Below, one piece after another: positions 17,036 to 26,589 of a DNA stretch of 64,000 bases. Position 1 is the stretch's first letter. Every line of letters starts with the position of its first letter. The translations under genes and the position numbers were made by a program. This DNA is from Herbidospora sakaeratensis. Lineage in GTDB: Bacteria > Actinomycetota > Actinomycetes > Streptosporangiales > Streptosporangiaceae. The stretch is from assembly GCF_001570525.1 (NCBI RefSeq), contig NZ_BBXC01000016.1, positions 62,001 through 126,000 on the forward strand. Reading direction: 5' to 3'. A model generated the notes under the pieces. That model ran no database searches and was not told the DNA's origin. It was given only the letters and a program-made list of their open reading frames with translations.

Positions 17036-20000
17036 ATTCCAAGTCGCCCTCGGTGTCCAGGAACGCCTGCTGGAGGGCGGCCATGATCTCGGGGTCGGGC
17101 TCGGCCCACATGCCGCGCCCGGCCGCCTCGAGCAGCCGTTCGGCGATGCCGTGCAGGGCCCAGGGGTTCGACTCACTGAGGAACTTGCGGTTCTCCTCGT
17201 CCAGGACGTAGGTGGCGGCGATCTTGTCGTACATCCAGTCGGCGACCACGCCCGTGGTGGCGTCGTAGCCGAACAGGTAGTCGACGGTGGCGGCCAGCTC
17301 GAAGGCGCCCTTGTAGCCGTGGCGGCGCATGGCGGCCAGCCAGCGCGGGTTGACCACCCGGGCGCGGAAGATGCGGCTGGTCTCCTCGGTGAGGCTGCGG
17401 GTGCGCACCGCGTCGGGGCGGGTCGAGTCGCCGATGTAGGCCTTCGGGTCGCGGCCGGTGAGGGCGCGGACGGTGGCGATCATGCCGCCGTGGTACTGGA
17501 AGTAGTCGTCGGAGTCGGCGATGTCGTGCTCGCGGGTGTCGACGTTCTTGGCCGCGATGTTGATGCGCTTGTACGCCGCCTCCATCGCCTCCCGCGCCGG
17601 CGCCCCGTCGACCCCCCGGCCGTAGGCGAAGCCGCCCCACACGGCGTAGACCTCGGCGAGGTCGCGGTCGTCGCGCCAGTTCCGGCTGTCGATCAGCGGC
17701 AGCAGCCCGGCCCCGTACGCCCCGGGGGCCGAGCCGAAGATGCGCAGCGTCGACCCGTCGGCCTCGACGTGCTCGCGCACGTAGTTGCCCTCCTCCTCGA
17801 CCCCGGCGACGAGCTTGACCGCGTCGTCCATCAGGGCCACCACGTGGGGGAAGGCGTCGCGGAAGAAGCCGCTGATGCGGACGGTGACGTCCACCCGGGG
17901 GCGGCCCAGTTCGGCGGCGGGCACCAGCTCCAGGCCGGTGACGCGGCGGGAGGCGTCGTCCCAGACCGGGCGCACGCCCAGCAGGGCGAGGACCTCGGCG
18001 ACGTCGTCGCCCGAGGTGCGCATGGCGCTGGTGCCCCAGATCGACAGGCCGACCGAGCGGGGCCACTCCCCCGTGTCGGCCCGGTAGCGCTCGACGAGCG
18101 ACTCGGCCATGGCCTGGCCGGTCTCCCACGCCAGGCGGCTCGGCACCGCCTTGGGGTCGACGGAGTAGAAGTTGCGGCCGGTCGGCAGCACGTTCACCAG
18201 GCCGCGCAGCGGCGAGCCACTCGGGCCGGCGGGAACGTAGCCGCCGTCGAGGGCGTGCAGGACGTTGGTGATCTCGTCGGCGGTGCCGTCGAGGCGGGGC
18301 ACGATCTCGGTGGCGGCGAACCGCAGGATCTCGCCGACCGCCCCTTCCTCGGTCACCGCGGCGGGGTCCCAGCCGGCCGCCTCCATGGCCGCGACCAGCT
18401 CGCGGGCCCGCGCCTCCACCTCGTCCACGTCGGCGCGGGCGTCGCCGTGCTCGGTCAGGCCCAGGGCCTCGCGCAGGCCCGGGAGCGCCTGGTCGCCGGC
18501 CCACATCTGGCGGGCGCGCAGGATCGCCAGCACCAGGTCGACGCGGGCCTCGCCGGTGGGGGCCTGGCCCAGGACGTGCAGGCCGTCGCGGATCTGGACG
18601 TCCTTGACCTCGCAGAGCCAGCCGTCGACGTGCAGCAGGAAGTCGTCGAACTCGGCGTCGTGGGGCCGGTCGTCGAGGCCGAGGTCGTGGTCGAGGCGGG
18701 CGGCCTGGATGAGCGTCCAGATCTGGGCGCGGATCGCGGGCAGCTTGGCCGGGTCCATGGCCGCGATGGAGGCGTGCTCGTCGAGGAGCTGCTCCAGGCG
18801 GGCCATGTCGCCGTAGGTGTCGGCGCGGGCCATCGGCGGCACCAGGTGGTCGACCAGGGTGGCGTGGGCGCGCCGTTTGGCCTGGGTGCCCTCGCCCGGG
18901 TCGTTCACCAGGAACGGGTAGATCAGCGGCAGGTCGCCGAGGGCGGCGTCGGGGCCGCAGGCGGCCGACAGGCCGGCCGACTTGCCGGGGAGCCATTCGA
19001 GGTTGCCGTGTTTGCCGACGTGCACGACGGCGTCGTACCGGGACGAGAGCCAGTGGTAGGCGGCCAGGAAGTGGTGGCTCGGCGGCAGGTCGGGGTCGTG
19101 GTAGATGGCGATGGGGTTCTCCCCGAAGCCGCGCGGCGGCTGGACCATGACGACCAGGTTGCCGTCCTGGAGGGCGGCCAGCACGATGTCGTCGCCGTCG
19201 ACGAACAGGTCGCCGGGGGCCGGGCCCCAGTGGTGTTCCATCGCCTCGCGCAGGTCGGCGGGGAGGGTGTCGAAGTGGGCGCGGTAGTCGTCCTTGTGGA
19301 TGCGGACCGGGTTCCCGGCGAGCTGCTCGTCGGTGAGCCAGTCGGGGTCCTGGCCGCCGGCCGCGATCAGGGCGTGGATGAGGGCGTCGCCGTCCTGGGC
19401 GGCCACGCCGGGGAAGTCGCCGACGGCGTAGCCGGCCTCGCCCATGGCCTTCAGCAGCCTGACCACGCTGCGCGGGGTGTCGAGCCCGACGGCGTTGCCG
19501 ATGCGGGAGTGTTTGGTCGGGTAGGCCGACAACATGATCGCCACGCGGCGCTCGGCGACGGGGATGTGGCGCAGCCGGGCGTGCCGGACGGCGATCCCGG
19601 CCACGCGGGCGGCGCGTTCGGGGTCGGCGGCGTAGACGGTGAGCCCGTCGGGGTCGATCTCCTTGAACGAGAACGGGACCGTGATGATGCGGCCGTCGAA
19701 CTCGGGGATGGCGATCTGGGAGGCGGCGTCGAGCGGGGACAAGCCGTCGTCGGCGTCCTCCCAGGTGGCCCGGTCGGTGGTGAGGCAGAGCCCCTGGAGG
19801 ATCGGGATGTCGAGGTCGGCGAGCGCGCCGACGTCCCACGCCTCGTCCTCGCCGCCCGCCTGCGCGGTGGCGGGCCGGGTGCCGCCGGCGGCCAGGACGG
19901 TCACGATCAGGGCGTCGCACTGCCGCAGGGCGTCGATCAGGCCGGGCTCGGCGGTGCGCAGGGAGGCGCAGTAGACGGGGAGCGGGCGGCCGCCCTTGGC

Positions 20001-20624
20001 CACGATGGCGTCGGACAACGTCCGGATGAAGGCGGTGTTGCCGGCGACGTGGTGGGCGCGGTAGTAGAGGATCCCGACCACCGGCGTCGCATGTCCCGAA
20101 ATTTCCGGACTGCGCGGAGCGCTGTCCGGATGGCCCTCGCCCGCCCCGCCGGCGCGCACGGTTTCGGGCGACTCGGGCGGTGTCTGCGTGGTCATGGCCC
20201 CTCCCACCCCTTCGCCGAGGCCCCACGATGGGAGCGCCGCCGGGGGCGCGAAGCCGTTGCCCGTCAGGAGCAGGGTGTCGCTGAGGAAGTTGTGCAGTTC
20301 GGCCAGGTTCGCCGGGCCGCCGTGGGCGAGATAGGCGTGCGCTTCGGCGCACACCCCGCCGGGCACGGTCGACAGTTCCATGAGTTCGGCGTCGGGGGCC
20401 TGCTCGCCGCCCAGCACGACCACGGGCTTTCCGCCGGCCAGGAGGGCGTCCAGGCCCTCTTCGTAGGCCCGCCGGCCGCCCAGGAGGCGGACCACGACCA
20501 CGTCGGCGTCGTCGAGTAACGCGGCCGGGTCGGGGGTCCGGGAGGGGTTCGCCAGGCGGTAGGGGGCCCCGCTCGCGCGGGCGCTCAACAGGTCGGTGTC
20601 CGACGTGGACAGCAGAACGATCAT
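17025..20624 (-). CDS. cobN: Cobaltochelatase large subunit CobN
   Basis: CobN is the large subunit of the ATP-dependent chelatase that inserts cobalt into hydrogenobyrinate a,c-diamide in the aerobic cobalamin route. The product is 1199 residues, right for CobN/ChlH. Typical segments are VGILYYRAHHVAGNTAFI, HVGKHGNLEWLPGKSAGLS and GRNFYSVDPKAVPSRLAWE. Residues about 145-190 form a Gly/Pro-rich insertion. ATG 20624 has GAGGGAGGG upstream and sits right behind a B12 riboswitch. The AAA+/VWA partner is the fused ChlI/D gene at 28834, in a separate unit. Its stop overlaps the kinase gene end by 11 bp. Confidence 0.97.
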   Translation of the reverse strand: MIVLLSTSDTDLLSARASGAPYRLANPSRTPDPAALLDDADVVVVRLLGGRRAYEEGLDALLAGGKPVVVLGGEQAPDAELMELSTVPGGVCAEAHAYLAHGGPANLAELHNFLSDTLLLTGNGFAPPAALPSWGLGEGVGGAMTTQTPPESPETVRAGGAGEGHPDSAPRSPEISGHATPVVGILYYRAHHVAGNTAFIRTLSDAIVAKGGRPLPVYCASLRTAEPGLIDALRQCDALIVTVLAAGGTRPATAQAGGEDEAWDVGALADLDIPILQGLCLTTDRATWEDADDGLSPLDAASQIAIPEFDGRIITVPFSFKEIDPDGLTVYAADPERAARVAGIAVRHARLRHIPVAERRVAIMLSAYPTKHSRIGNAVGLDTPRSVVRLLKAMGEAGYAVGDFPGVAAQDGDALIHALIAAGGQDPDWLTDEQLAGNPVRIHKDDYRAHFDTLPADLREAMEHHWGPAPGDLFVDGDDIVLAALQDGNLVVMVQPPRGFGENPIAIYHDPDLPPSHHFLAAYHWLSSRYDAVVHVGKHGNLEWLPGKSAGLSAACGPDAALGDLPLIYPFLVNDPGEGTQAKRRAHATLVDHLVPPMARADTYGDMARLEQLLDEHASIAAMDPAKLPAIRAQIWTLIQAARLDHDLGLDDRPHDAEFDDFLLHVDGWLCEVKDVQIRDGLHVLGQAPTGEARVDLVLAILRARQMWAGDQALPGLREALGLTEHGDARADVDEVEARARELVAAMEAAGWDPAAVTEEGAVGEILRFAATEIVPRLDGTADEITNVLHALDGGYVPAGPSGSPLRGLVNVLPTGRNFYSVDPKAVPSRLAWETGQAMAESLVERYRADTGEWPRSVGLSIWGTSAMRTSGDDVAEVLALLGVRPVWDDASRRVTGLELVPAAELGRPRVDVTVRISGFFRDAFPHVVALMDDAVKLVAGVEEEGNYVREHVEADGSTLRIFGSAPGAYGAGLLPLIDSRNWRDDRDLAEVYAVWGGFAYGRGVDGAPAREAMEAAYKRINIAAKNVDTREHDIADSDDYFQYHGGMIATVRALTGRDPKAYIGDSTRPDAVRTRSLTEETSRIFRARVVNPRWLAAMRRHGYKGAFELAATVDYLFGYDATTGVVADWMYDKIAATYVLDEENRKFLSESNPWALHGIAERLLEAAGRGMWAEPDPEIMAALQQAFLDTEGDLESTS

Positions 20625-20663
20625 GGCGAAGCCCTCCCTCGGGGTCCGCGCCCCGGGTCGTTT

Positions 20664-20822
20664 GTCCAGGTGACGGCCGAGTCTCCTGGCTCCCGGATCA
20701 GGGCTCACCCCGGCCTTCCCTGTGACAGTGGCCGTTGGTGGGGTTCGCTCCCCGGTGACAGTGGCGGGACCGCGCCGGATTCACACCGGCTTCCTCGTTT
20801 GTGCCGTCGCCCGATGAGACTA
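20664..20822 (-). ncRNA. Cobalamin riboswitch in front of cobN
   Basis: Read on the minus strand, the segment holds the hallmarks of a B12 riboswitch: GGAAGCCGGTGTGAATCC, CGGTCCCGCCACTGTCAC and the B12-box region GAGCCAGGAGACTCGGCC, in the right order and spacing. It lies 40 bp before the cobN start, so bound adenosylcobalamin should block cobN expression. Ends are approximate. Confidence 0.93.
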
Positions 20823-20837
20823 CGGGACTCCCCCGGC

Positions 20838-20865
20838 TTGCAAGACCCACGGTGGGCTTTAACAT
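20838..20865 (+). promoter_or_regulatory. Putative leaderless promoter of the cobG operon
   Basis: TTGCAA (20838-20843) and TAACAT (20860-20865) are 16 bp apart, and GTG 20873 of cobG lies seven bases after the -10. No ribosome site precedes that GTG. The spacer contains the small palindrome CCCACGGTGGG. The message would therefore start at the GTG itself, leaving no room for a riboswitch. Confidence 0.5.
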
Positions 20866-20872
20866 CCTCGAC

Positions 20873-21874
20873 GTGGCCATTACCGGACAATCCTCGCGCG
20901 ACGCCTGCCCCGGCGCGTTGCAGGTCCACCCCGCCGCCGACGGGCCGCTGGCCCGGGTCCGGCTGCCCGGGGGCGACCTGACGGGGGCCCAGCTGGGCGT
21001 GCTCGCGGCCGCCGGTGACGGGGTGCTGGAGCTGACGTCGCGGGCGAACGTCCAGGTCAGAGGGGTCAGGGATCCGGCCGGGTTCGCGGCGGCGGTCGCC
21101 GCGGCCGGGCTGCTGCCCTCTCCGTCGCACGAGCGGGTGCGCAACGTCCTCGCCTCGCCGCTGGACGGTTCGGCCGCGTTCCGCGGGGTGGTGCGGGCGC
21201 TCGACGAGGCGATCTGCGCCGCGCCGGAGCTGGCCGGGCTCTCGGGCCGGTTCCTGTTCGCGGTCGACGACGGTTCGGGCGACGTGGCGGGCCTCGGCGC
21301 CGACGTGCTGCTGATGTCCCGCGGCGACCGCTTCGCCGTCGTCGCGGGAAACACCGACCTCCGGTTACGGCTCCCGCCCGCCGAGGCGGTCCACGAAGCG
21401 GTCAAAGTGGCACAGAACTTCCTGCGGGTCTCCGACGGCGCGTGGCGCATCCCCGAAGGCGCGTTCGAGGGCGTCCCGGCCGACCTGCCCAAGCCCCGGA
21501 CCAGCGGTTACGTCGGCGACTTCGGCGAGACGACCGGCGCGCTGGTCCCCCTCGGCCGGTTGACCACGCGGCAGGCGGCGGTCCTGGCCGAGGCCGCGTG
21601 GTTGCGCGTCACCCCGTGGCGCACCGTCCTGGTCCCGAAGGGCACGCGGCTGCCCGACGGCCTGGTCACCGACCCCGGCGACCCGTGGTCGCACGTCAGC
21701 GCCTGCACCGGAAGCCCGGGCTGCGCGAAGTCGCTGAGCGACGTCCAGGCGGACGCCCACCCGATCGGCCCGCCCGTCCACTGGTCCGGCTGCGCTCGAC
21801 GGTGCGGCCGGCCCCGGGGCGAGGTCGTGGACCTGATCGCCACCCCTTCCGGCTACCAGCGGAGTACGACGTGA
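20873..21874 (+). CDS. cobG: Precorrin-3B synthase CobG
   Basis: CobG is an iron-sulfur/siroheme-family monooxygenase that makes precorrin-3B in the oxygen-dependent pathway. The 333-residue product has two ferredoxin-like halves and the cluster motif CTGSPGC then CARRC (C-x5-C and C-x3-C) of the nitrite/sulfite reductase superfamily. It begins [19 protein letters not shown]. The GTG 20873 start is chosen because homologues begin near RDACPGAL and a -10 element lies seven bases upstream. It overlaps cobH by GTGA. First gene of cobG-cobH-cobIJ-cobK. Confidence 0.92.
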   Translation: MAITGQSSRDACPGALQVHPAADGPLARVRLPGGDLTGAQLGVLAAAGDGVLELTSRANVQVRGVRDPAGFAAAVAAAGLLPSPSHERVRNVLASPLDGSAAFRGVVRALDEAICAAPELAGLSGRFLFAVDDGSGDVAGLGADVLLMSRGDRFAVVAGNTDLRLRLPPAEAVHEAVKVAQNFLRVSDGAWRIPEGAFEGVPADLPKPRTSGYVGDFGETTGALVPLGRLTTRQAAVLAEAAWLRVTPWRTVLVPKGTRLPDGLVTDPGDPWSHVSACTGSPGCAKSLSDVQADAHPIGPPVHWSGCARRCGRPRGEVVDLIATPSGYQRSTT

Positions 21875-22488
21875 CCTACATCAGGGACGGCGCGGAGATC
21901 TACCGCCAGTCCTTCGCCACCATCCGCGCCGAGGCCGACCTGTCGGCGCTGCCGCCCGACGTGGCGCGGGTCGCGGTCCGCATGATCCACGCCTGCGGCA
22001 TGGTCGACCTGCCGAGCGACCTGGCCTGGTCGGACGGGGTCGTCGCGGCGGCCAGGAAGGCCCTCGACGCGGGCGCGCCGATCCTCTGCGACGCGAACAT
22101 GGTCGCGGCGGGGGTCACCCGCCGGAGGTTGCCGGCCGGAAACGAGGTGATCTGCACCCTCGCCGACCCGCGTGTCCCGGCGCTGGCGGCCGAGCTCGGC
22201 ACCACCCGCAGCGCGGCGGCCCTGGAGTTGTGGCGCGAGCGGCTCGGCGGCGCGGTGGTCGCGGTCGGCAACGCGCCGACGGCCCTGTTCCGGCTGCTGG
22301 AGATGGTGGCCGAGGGCGCGCCCGCCCCGGCGGCGGTGGTCGGCATCCCCGTGGGCTTCATCGGCGCGGCCGAGTCGAAGGACGCGCTGGCCGCGTCCGA
22401 CCTGGAGTTTCTGGTGGTACGCGGCCGCCGAGGCGGCAGCGCGATGACGGCGGCGGCCCTGAACGCCCTCGCCAGTGACGAGGAATGA
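21871..22488 (+). CDS. cobH: Precorrin-8X methylmutase CobH
   Basis: CobH moves a methyl group from C-11 to C-12 to turn precorrin-8X into hydrogenobyrinate. The 205-residue product has the family phrases [14 protein letters not shown], the active-site region [11 protein letters not shown] with the catalytic His at residue 40, and [18 protein letters not shown] 21871 overlaps the cobG stop in GTGA and is strongly supported. Its own stop overlaps the cobIJ start in ATGA, so all four genes of this unit are translationally coupled. Confidence 0.96.
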   Translation: MTYIRDGAEIYRQSFATIRAEADLSALPPDVARVAVRMIHACGMVDLPSDLAWSDGVVAAARKALDAGAPILCDANMVAAGVTRRRLPAGNEVICTLADPRVPALAAELGTTRSAAALELWRERLGGAVVAVGNAPTALFRLLEMVAEGAPAPAAVVGIPVGFIGAAESKDALAASDLEFLVVRGRRGGSAMTAAALNALASDEE

Positions 22489-23972
22489 TGACCGGAACGC
22501 TCTATGGCGTGGGCCTCGGCCCCGGCGACCCCGAACTGGTGACCGTGAAGGCGGCCCGGCTGCTCGGCGAGGCGGGGGTGATCGCCTACCACAGCGCCCG
22601 GCACGGCCGCAGCATCGCCCGCTCGGTCGCCGCCCCCTACCTGCGCGAGGGCCAGATCGAGGAGGCCCTGGTCTACCCGGTGACGACGGAGACGACCGAC
22701 CACCCGGGCGGCTACCAGGGCGCCCTCGACGAGTTCTACGCCTCCTGCGCCGCCCGCCTGGCCGCCCACCTCGACGCGGGCCGCGACGTGGTGGTGTTGT
22801 GCGAGGGCGACCCGCTCTTCTACGGCTCGTACATGCACCTGCACAAGCGCCTGGCGACCCACTACCCGACCGAGGTCGTGCCGGGCGTCACCTCGATCAG
22901 CGGCGCGGCGGCGGCGCTGGGCCGCCCCCTGGTCGAACGCGACGAGACGCTGACCGTGTTGCCCGGCACCCTCCCGGCCGAGGAGCTGGCCGCGCGGATC
23001 GGCGCGGGCCCGGTCGCGATCATGAAGCTGGGCCGGACGTTCACCAAGGTCCGCGCCGCCCTGGAGGAGGCCGGCCGCCTCGACGACGCCTGGTACGTCG
23101 AACGCGCCACCACCGCCGCCCAGCGCCTCGCCCCGCTGCGCGACGTCGACCCCGACTCGGTGCCCTACTTCTCCCTGGCGCTGCTGCCCTCCCCCGTCGG
23201 CGCCCCGCTCCCGCTGCCCGAGCACCCGCGCCACGACGGCCCCGGCGAGGTGGCCGTGGTCGGCCTCGGCCCCGCCGGACGCCCCTGGCTGACCCCCGAG
23301 GCCCAGGACGCCCTGGCCACCGCCGACGAACTGGTCGGCTACGGCCCCTACCTCGACCGCGTGCCGCCGAACCCGCGCCAGAAGCGGCACGCCACCGACA
23401 ACCGGGTCGAGGCCGAACGCGCCGAGCACGCCCTGTCGCTGGCGTTGGCCGGATCGCGGGTCGCGGTGGTGTCGTCGGGCGACCCGGGCGTGTTCGCGAT
23501 GGCCTCGGCCGTGCTGGAGGCGGCCACCCAGGAGCGGTTCGCGGGCGTGCCGGTCAGGGTGGTGCCGGGGCTGACGGCCGCCCACGCGGTGGCCGCCCAG
23601 GTCGGCGCGCCGCTCGGCCACGACTACTGCGTGATCTCGCTGTCCGACCAGCTGAAGCCGTGGGACGTGGTCGCCCGGCGGATCACCGCCGCGGCCGAGT
23701 CCGACCTGGTGCTGGCGATCTACAATCCGGCGTCCAAGACCCGGACCTGGCAGGTCGGGGTGGCCCGCGACCTGCTGCTCGAACACCGCCCGGCGCACAC
23801 GCCGGTCGTCGTCGGGCGCGCGGTGGGCACCCCGCAGGAGACAATCGTGGTGACGACCCTCGGCGACCTCGACCCGGCGGAGGTGGACATGCGCTGCCTG
23901 CTGATCATCGGTTCCTCGACCACCCGCGTGGCCGGCGGCGTGGTGTTCACCCCGCGCCGCTATCCGGCATGA
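22485..23972 (+). CDS. cobIJ: Fused CobI-CobJ methyltransferase (precorrin-2 C20 / precorrin-3B C17)
   Basis: A 495-residue fusion of two tetrapyrrole SAM methyltransferases. Residues 1-240 form CobI ([49 protein letters not shown]). Residues about 252-495 form CobJ ([34 protein letters not shown], the [17 protein letters not shown] segment). A Pro-rich linker of about 20 residues joins them. It catalyses C-20 methylation of precorrin-2 and C-17 methylation with ring contraction of precorrin-3B. This fusion is usual in actinomycetes. ATG 22485 overlaps the cobH stop. Confidence 0.96.
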   Translation: MMTGTLYGVGLGPGDPELVTVKAARLLGEAGVIAYHSARHGRSIARSVAAPYLREGQIEEALVYPVTTETTDHPGGYQGALDEFYASCAARLAAHLDAGRDVVVLCEGDPLFYGSYMHLHKRLATHYPTEVVPGVTSISGAAAALGRPLVERDETLTVLPGTLPAEELAARIGAGPVAIMKLGRTFTKVRAALEEAGRLDDAWYVERATTAAQRLAPLRDVDPDSVPYFSLALLPSPVGAPLPLPEHPRHDGPGEVAVVGLGPAGRPWLTPEAQDALATADELVGYGPYLDRVPPNPRQKRHATDNRVEAERAEHALSLALAGSRVAVVSSGDPGVFAMASAVLEAATQERFAGVPVRVVPGLTAAHAVAAQVGAPLGHDYCVISLSDQLKPWDVVARRITAAAESDLVLAIYNPASKTRTWQVGVARDLLLEHRPAHTPVVVGRAVGTPQETIVVTTLGDLDPAEVDMRCLLIIGSSTTRVAGGVVFTPRRYPA

Positions 23973-24691
23973 AACGCGTCTTCATCCTCGGGGGCACCGC
24001 CGAGGCCCGTGAGCTGGCGGCCCGGCTGCATCCGGAGAACGTCGTGGTGACCTCGCTGGCGGGCCGGGTCAGGTCGCCCCGCCTGCCGGTGGGCGCGGTC
24101 GTGATCGGGGGGTTCGGCGGCTCGCTCGGGCTGGCCCGCTGGCTCTGGGAGCACCCGGTCGACGTGGTCGTCGACGCGACCCACCCGTTCGCCGCGAAGA
24201 TGTCCGAGGCGGCGGCCGAGGCGGCGGGCATGACGGGCATCCCGCTGCTCGGGCTGCGGCGGCCGGGCTGGACCCAGGAGCCCGGCGACGACTGGCGGTG
24301 GGTCTCCTCGCTGGAGGAGGCGGCCCGCTCGCTGCCCGGGAAGCGGGTGTTCCTGACCACCGGGCGGCGCAGCCTGCCCGTCTTCGACCGGGTTCCCGGG
24401 GTGTGGTTCCTGGCGCGGTCGGTCGATCCGCCCGACGAGCCGGTGTCGATGGAGGTCGTTCTGTCGCGGGGGCCGTACACGCTCGAAGGCGAGCTGGCCC
24501 TGATGCGCGAGCACCGGATCGACACCCTGGTGAGCAAGGACAGCGGCGGCGAGCTGACCCGCGCCAAACTGCGGGCCGCCCGCGAGCTGGGCGTGCCGGT
24601 CGTGATGGTGCGCCGCCCGCCGGTCCCGGCCGAGGTCCCCCACGTGGAGACGGTGGCCGAGGCGGTCGCCTGGGTGCACGCCGCCGAATGA
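23969..24691 (+). CDS. cobK: Precorrin-6A reductase CobK
   Basis: CobK reduces precorrin-6A to precorrin-6B with NADPH. The 240-residue product has [17 protein letters not shown] at the N-terminus, DVVVDATHPFAAKMSEAAA in the middle and VSKDSGGELTRAKLRAARE near the end, all characteristic. ATG 23969 overlaps the cobIJ stop (ATGA). It ends 3 bp before the end of cobM on the opposite strand, so the two cobalamin units meet tail to tail here. Confidence 0.95.
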   Translation: MKRVFILGGTAEARELAARLHPENVVVTSLAGRVRSPRLPVGAVVIGGFGGSLGLARWLWEHPVDVVVDATHPFAAKMSEAAAEAAGMTGIPLLGLRRPGWTQEPGDDWRWVSSLEEAARSLPGKRVFLTTGRRSLPVFDRVPGVWFLARSVDPPDEPVSMEVVLSRGPYTLEGELALMREHRIDTLVSKDSGGELTRAKLRAARELGVPVVMVRRPPVPAEVPHVETVAEAVAWVHAAE

Positions 24692-24694
24692 CTC

Positions 24695-25432
24695 TCAGCG
24701 GGCGCGGGCGACCGAGTAGAGGTGGCTGTCGGGGAACTGCGCTGCGGTCAGGACCTGGCCGACGATGATGACCGCCGTCCGCTTGATGCCCGCCGCCTGC
24801 ACCTTCTCCGGGATGTCGCCCAACGTCCCCCTGATGATGACTTCATCCGCGCGGGAGGCGTAGGCGACCACGGCCACCGGGCAGTCCCGCCCATGGGTCT
24901 CGGCGAGCTCGGCGGTCACCGCCTTGATGCGCTGCACCGCCAGGTGCAGGACCATCGTCGCCCCCGATCGGCCCAGCGTGGTCAGGTCCTCTCCCTCGGG
25001 CATCGGGGTGGCGCGTTCGGAGGTGCGGGTGAGGATGATCGTCTGGGCCACCCCGGGGACCGTGAGCTCGCGTCTGAGCGACGCCGCGGCGGCGGCGAAG
25101 GCGGGGACACCCGGGACCACCTCGTAGGGCACACCGGCCGCGTCGAGCCGCCGCATCTGCTCGGCCATCGCGCTGAAGACCGACGGGTCGCCCGAGTGCA
25201 GCCGGGCCACGTCGAGGCCGCGCTCGTGGGCGCTGATCATCTCGGCGAGGATCTGGTCGAGGTTCAGGTTGGCAGTGTCGACGATCCGCGCGCCCTCGGG
25301 GCAGCGGGCCAGGAGTTCGGCGGGGACGAGCGAGCCGGCGTACAGGCAGACCGGCGACGTCTCGATCACCCGCTGCCCGCGCACGGTGATGAGGTCGGCC
25401 GCGCCCGGGCCGGCGCCGACGAAGCGGATCAC
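24695..25432 (-). CDS. cobM: Precorrin-4 C11-methyltransferase CobM
   Basis: CobM methylates precorrin-4 at C-11. The 245-residue product is a single tetrapyrrole methylase domain with VGAGPGAADLITVRGQR, the LARLHSGDPSVFSAMAEQM-like loop, YEVVPGVPAFAAAAASL and ELTVPGVAQTIILTR. GTG 25432 overlaps the cobL stop in GTGA, fixing the start. It is the last gene of the long riboswitch-controlled unit that begins at cbtB. Confidence 0.96.
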   Translation of the reverse strand: MIRFVGAGPGAADLITVRGQRVIETSPVCLYAGSLVPAELLARCPEGARIVDTANLNLDQILAEMISAHERGLDVARLHSGDPSVFSAMAEQMRRLDAAGVPYEVVPGVPAFAAAAASLRRELTVPGVAQTIILTRTSERATPMPEGEDLTTLGRSGATMVLHLAVQRIKAVTAELAETHGRDCPVAVVAYASRADEVIIRGTLGDIPEKVQAAGIKRTAVIIVGQVLTAAQFPDSHLYSVARAR

Positions 25433-26589
25433 GTGAGGTCCTTTCTCGCTGACCAGATCGTCACGGGCATGGCGGGCCGCCAGCCGGTGAAGCCGCCGAC
25501 CGGCGCGGCGCGGCTGACCGACAGGCGGGTGAGGTCGCCGCCGTGCGCGCGGTGCCACGCCGCCAGCACCGCCTCCGACTCCACGGTCACGGCCGTGGCC
25601 ACCAGTCGGCCGCCCGGCCGCAGCGCCCGCCAGCACGTCTCGGGCACGCCCTCGGCGGTGAGTCCGCCGCCGACGAAGACGGCGTCGGGCGGGTCGAGCC
25701 CTGCGAGGGCCTGCGGGGCCGCTCCGGTGACGACCCGCAGGCCCGGTACGCCCAGCCTCGCGGCGTTCCCCGCGATGCGGGCCGCCCTGACCGGGTCGCG
25801 TTCGACGCTCACCGCGCGGCACGAGCGGTCGGCGCGCATCCACTCGATCGCGATGCTGCCCGCGCCGCCGCCGATGTCCCAGAGCAGGCCGTTCGGCTGG
25901 AGGAAGGCCAGCACGACGGCTCTGACCTCGCGTTTGGTCAGCTGGCCGTCGTGGTCGTAGGCGTCGTCGGGCAGGCCGGGCACGATCGGCAGCGGGTCGG
26001 CCGAGCGGCACTCCACCGCCACCACGTTCAGCGGGTCGACGTCGTCGCGCAGCGGGCCGATCCGCTCCCCCGGCCCGCCCAGTTGTTCGAGCACGGTGAG
26101 CGCGCCCGGGTCGTACCCCCCGGCTTCGAGGGCCCTGGCCACGGCGGCGGGAGAGCCGCTCCCCTCGCTCAGCACGATGAAGCGGCGGCCGGGCGCGAAG
26201 ACCGCGGCGAGCGGGCGGCCGACCATGCTGACGACCGTCACCGACTCGACGGGCCAGCCCAGCCGCGCGCACGCCAGCGACACCGACGACGGATGCGGGA
26301 TCACCCGCACCCCGGGCACGCCCAGCCGGGCGATGGTCGCGCCGATGCCGTGGTGCATGGGGTCGCCGCTGGCCAGCACGCAGACGCGCCGGCCGCTGTC
26401 GAGCAGCTCCCGCAACGCCGGGAGCAGCGGGGACGGCCACGGCAGCAGCTCCCCCGGCACCTCGGGCAGCAGCGCCAGCTGGCGCGCCGACCCGGCGACG
26501 ACCTCCGCCTTCACGACGGCCTCGCGGGCGGACTCGCCCAGGCCCGGCCAGCCGTCGGCCCCGATGCCGACGACCACCACGTCAGTCAC
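25429..26589 (-). CDS. cobL: Precorrin-6Y C5,15-methyltransferase (decarboxylating) CobL
   Basis: CobL methylates C-5 and C-15 and decarboxylates the C-12 acetate of precorrin-6B. The 386-residue product is the usual CbiE-CbiT fusion: residues 1-200 form the tetrapyrrole methylase (VVVVGIGADGWPGL, SGDPMHHGIGATIARLG), and residues about 210-386 a Rossmann SAM methyltransferase with DIGGGAGSIAIEWMR. GTG 26589 begins within the last codons of the preceding oxidoreductase gene (8-bp overlap), so coupling is expected. Confidence 0.96.
   Translation of the reverse strand: MTDVVVVGIGADGWPGLGESAREAVVKAEVVAGSARQLALLPEVPGELLPWPSPLLPALRELLDSGRRVCVLASGDPMHHGIGATIARLGVPGVRVIPHPSSVSLACARLGWPVESVTVVSMVGRPLAAVFAPGRRFIVLSEGSGSPAAVARALEAGGYDPGALTVLEQLGGPGERIGPLRDDVDPLNVVAVECRSADPLPIVPGLPDDAYDHDGQLTKREVRAVVLAFLQPNGLLWDIGGGAGSIAIEWMRADRSCRAVSVERDPVRAARIAGNAARLGVPGLRVVTGAAPQALAGLDPPDAVFVGGGLTAEGVPETCWRALRPGGRLVATAVTVESEAVLAAWHRAHGGDLTRLSVSRAAPVGGFTGWRPAMPVTIWSARKDLT

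Noticed and set aside
16965-20519. An open frame of 1184 codons on the plus strand opposite cobN
   Set aside because: It is the antisense shadow of a GC-rich gene with strong third-position bias. Its composition is Val/Gly/Asp/Arg-rich without any family motif, and cobN on the other strand is certain.
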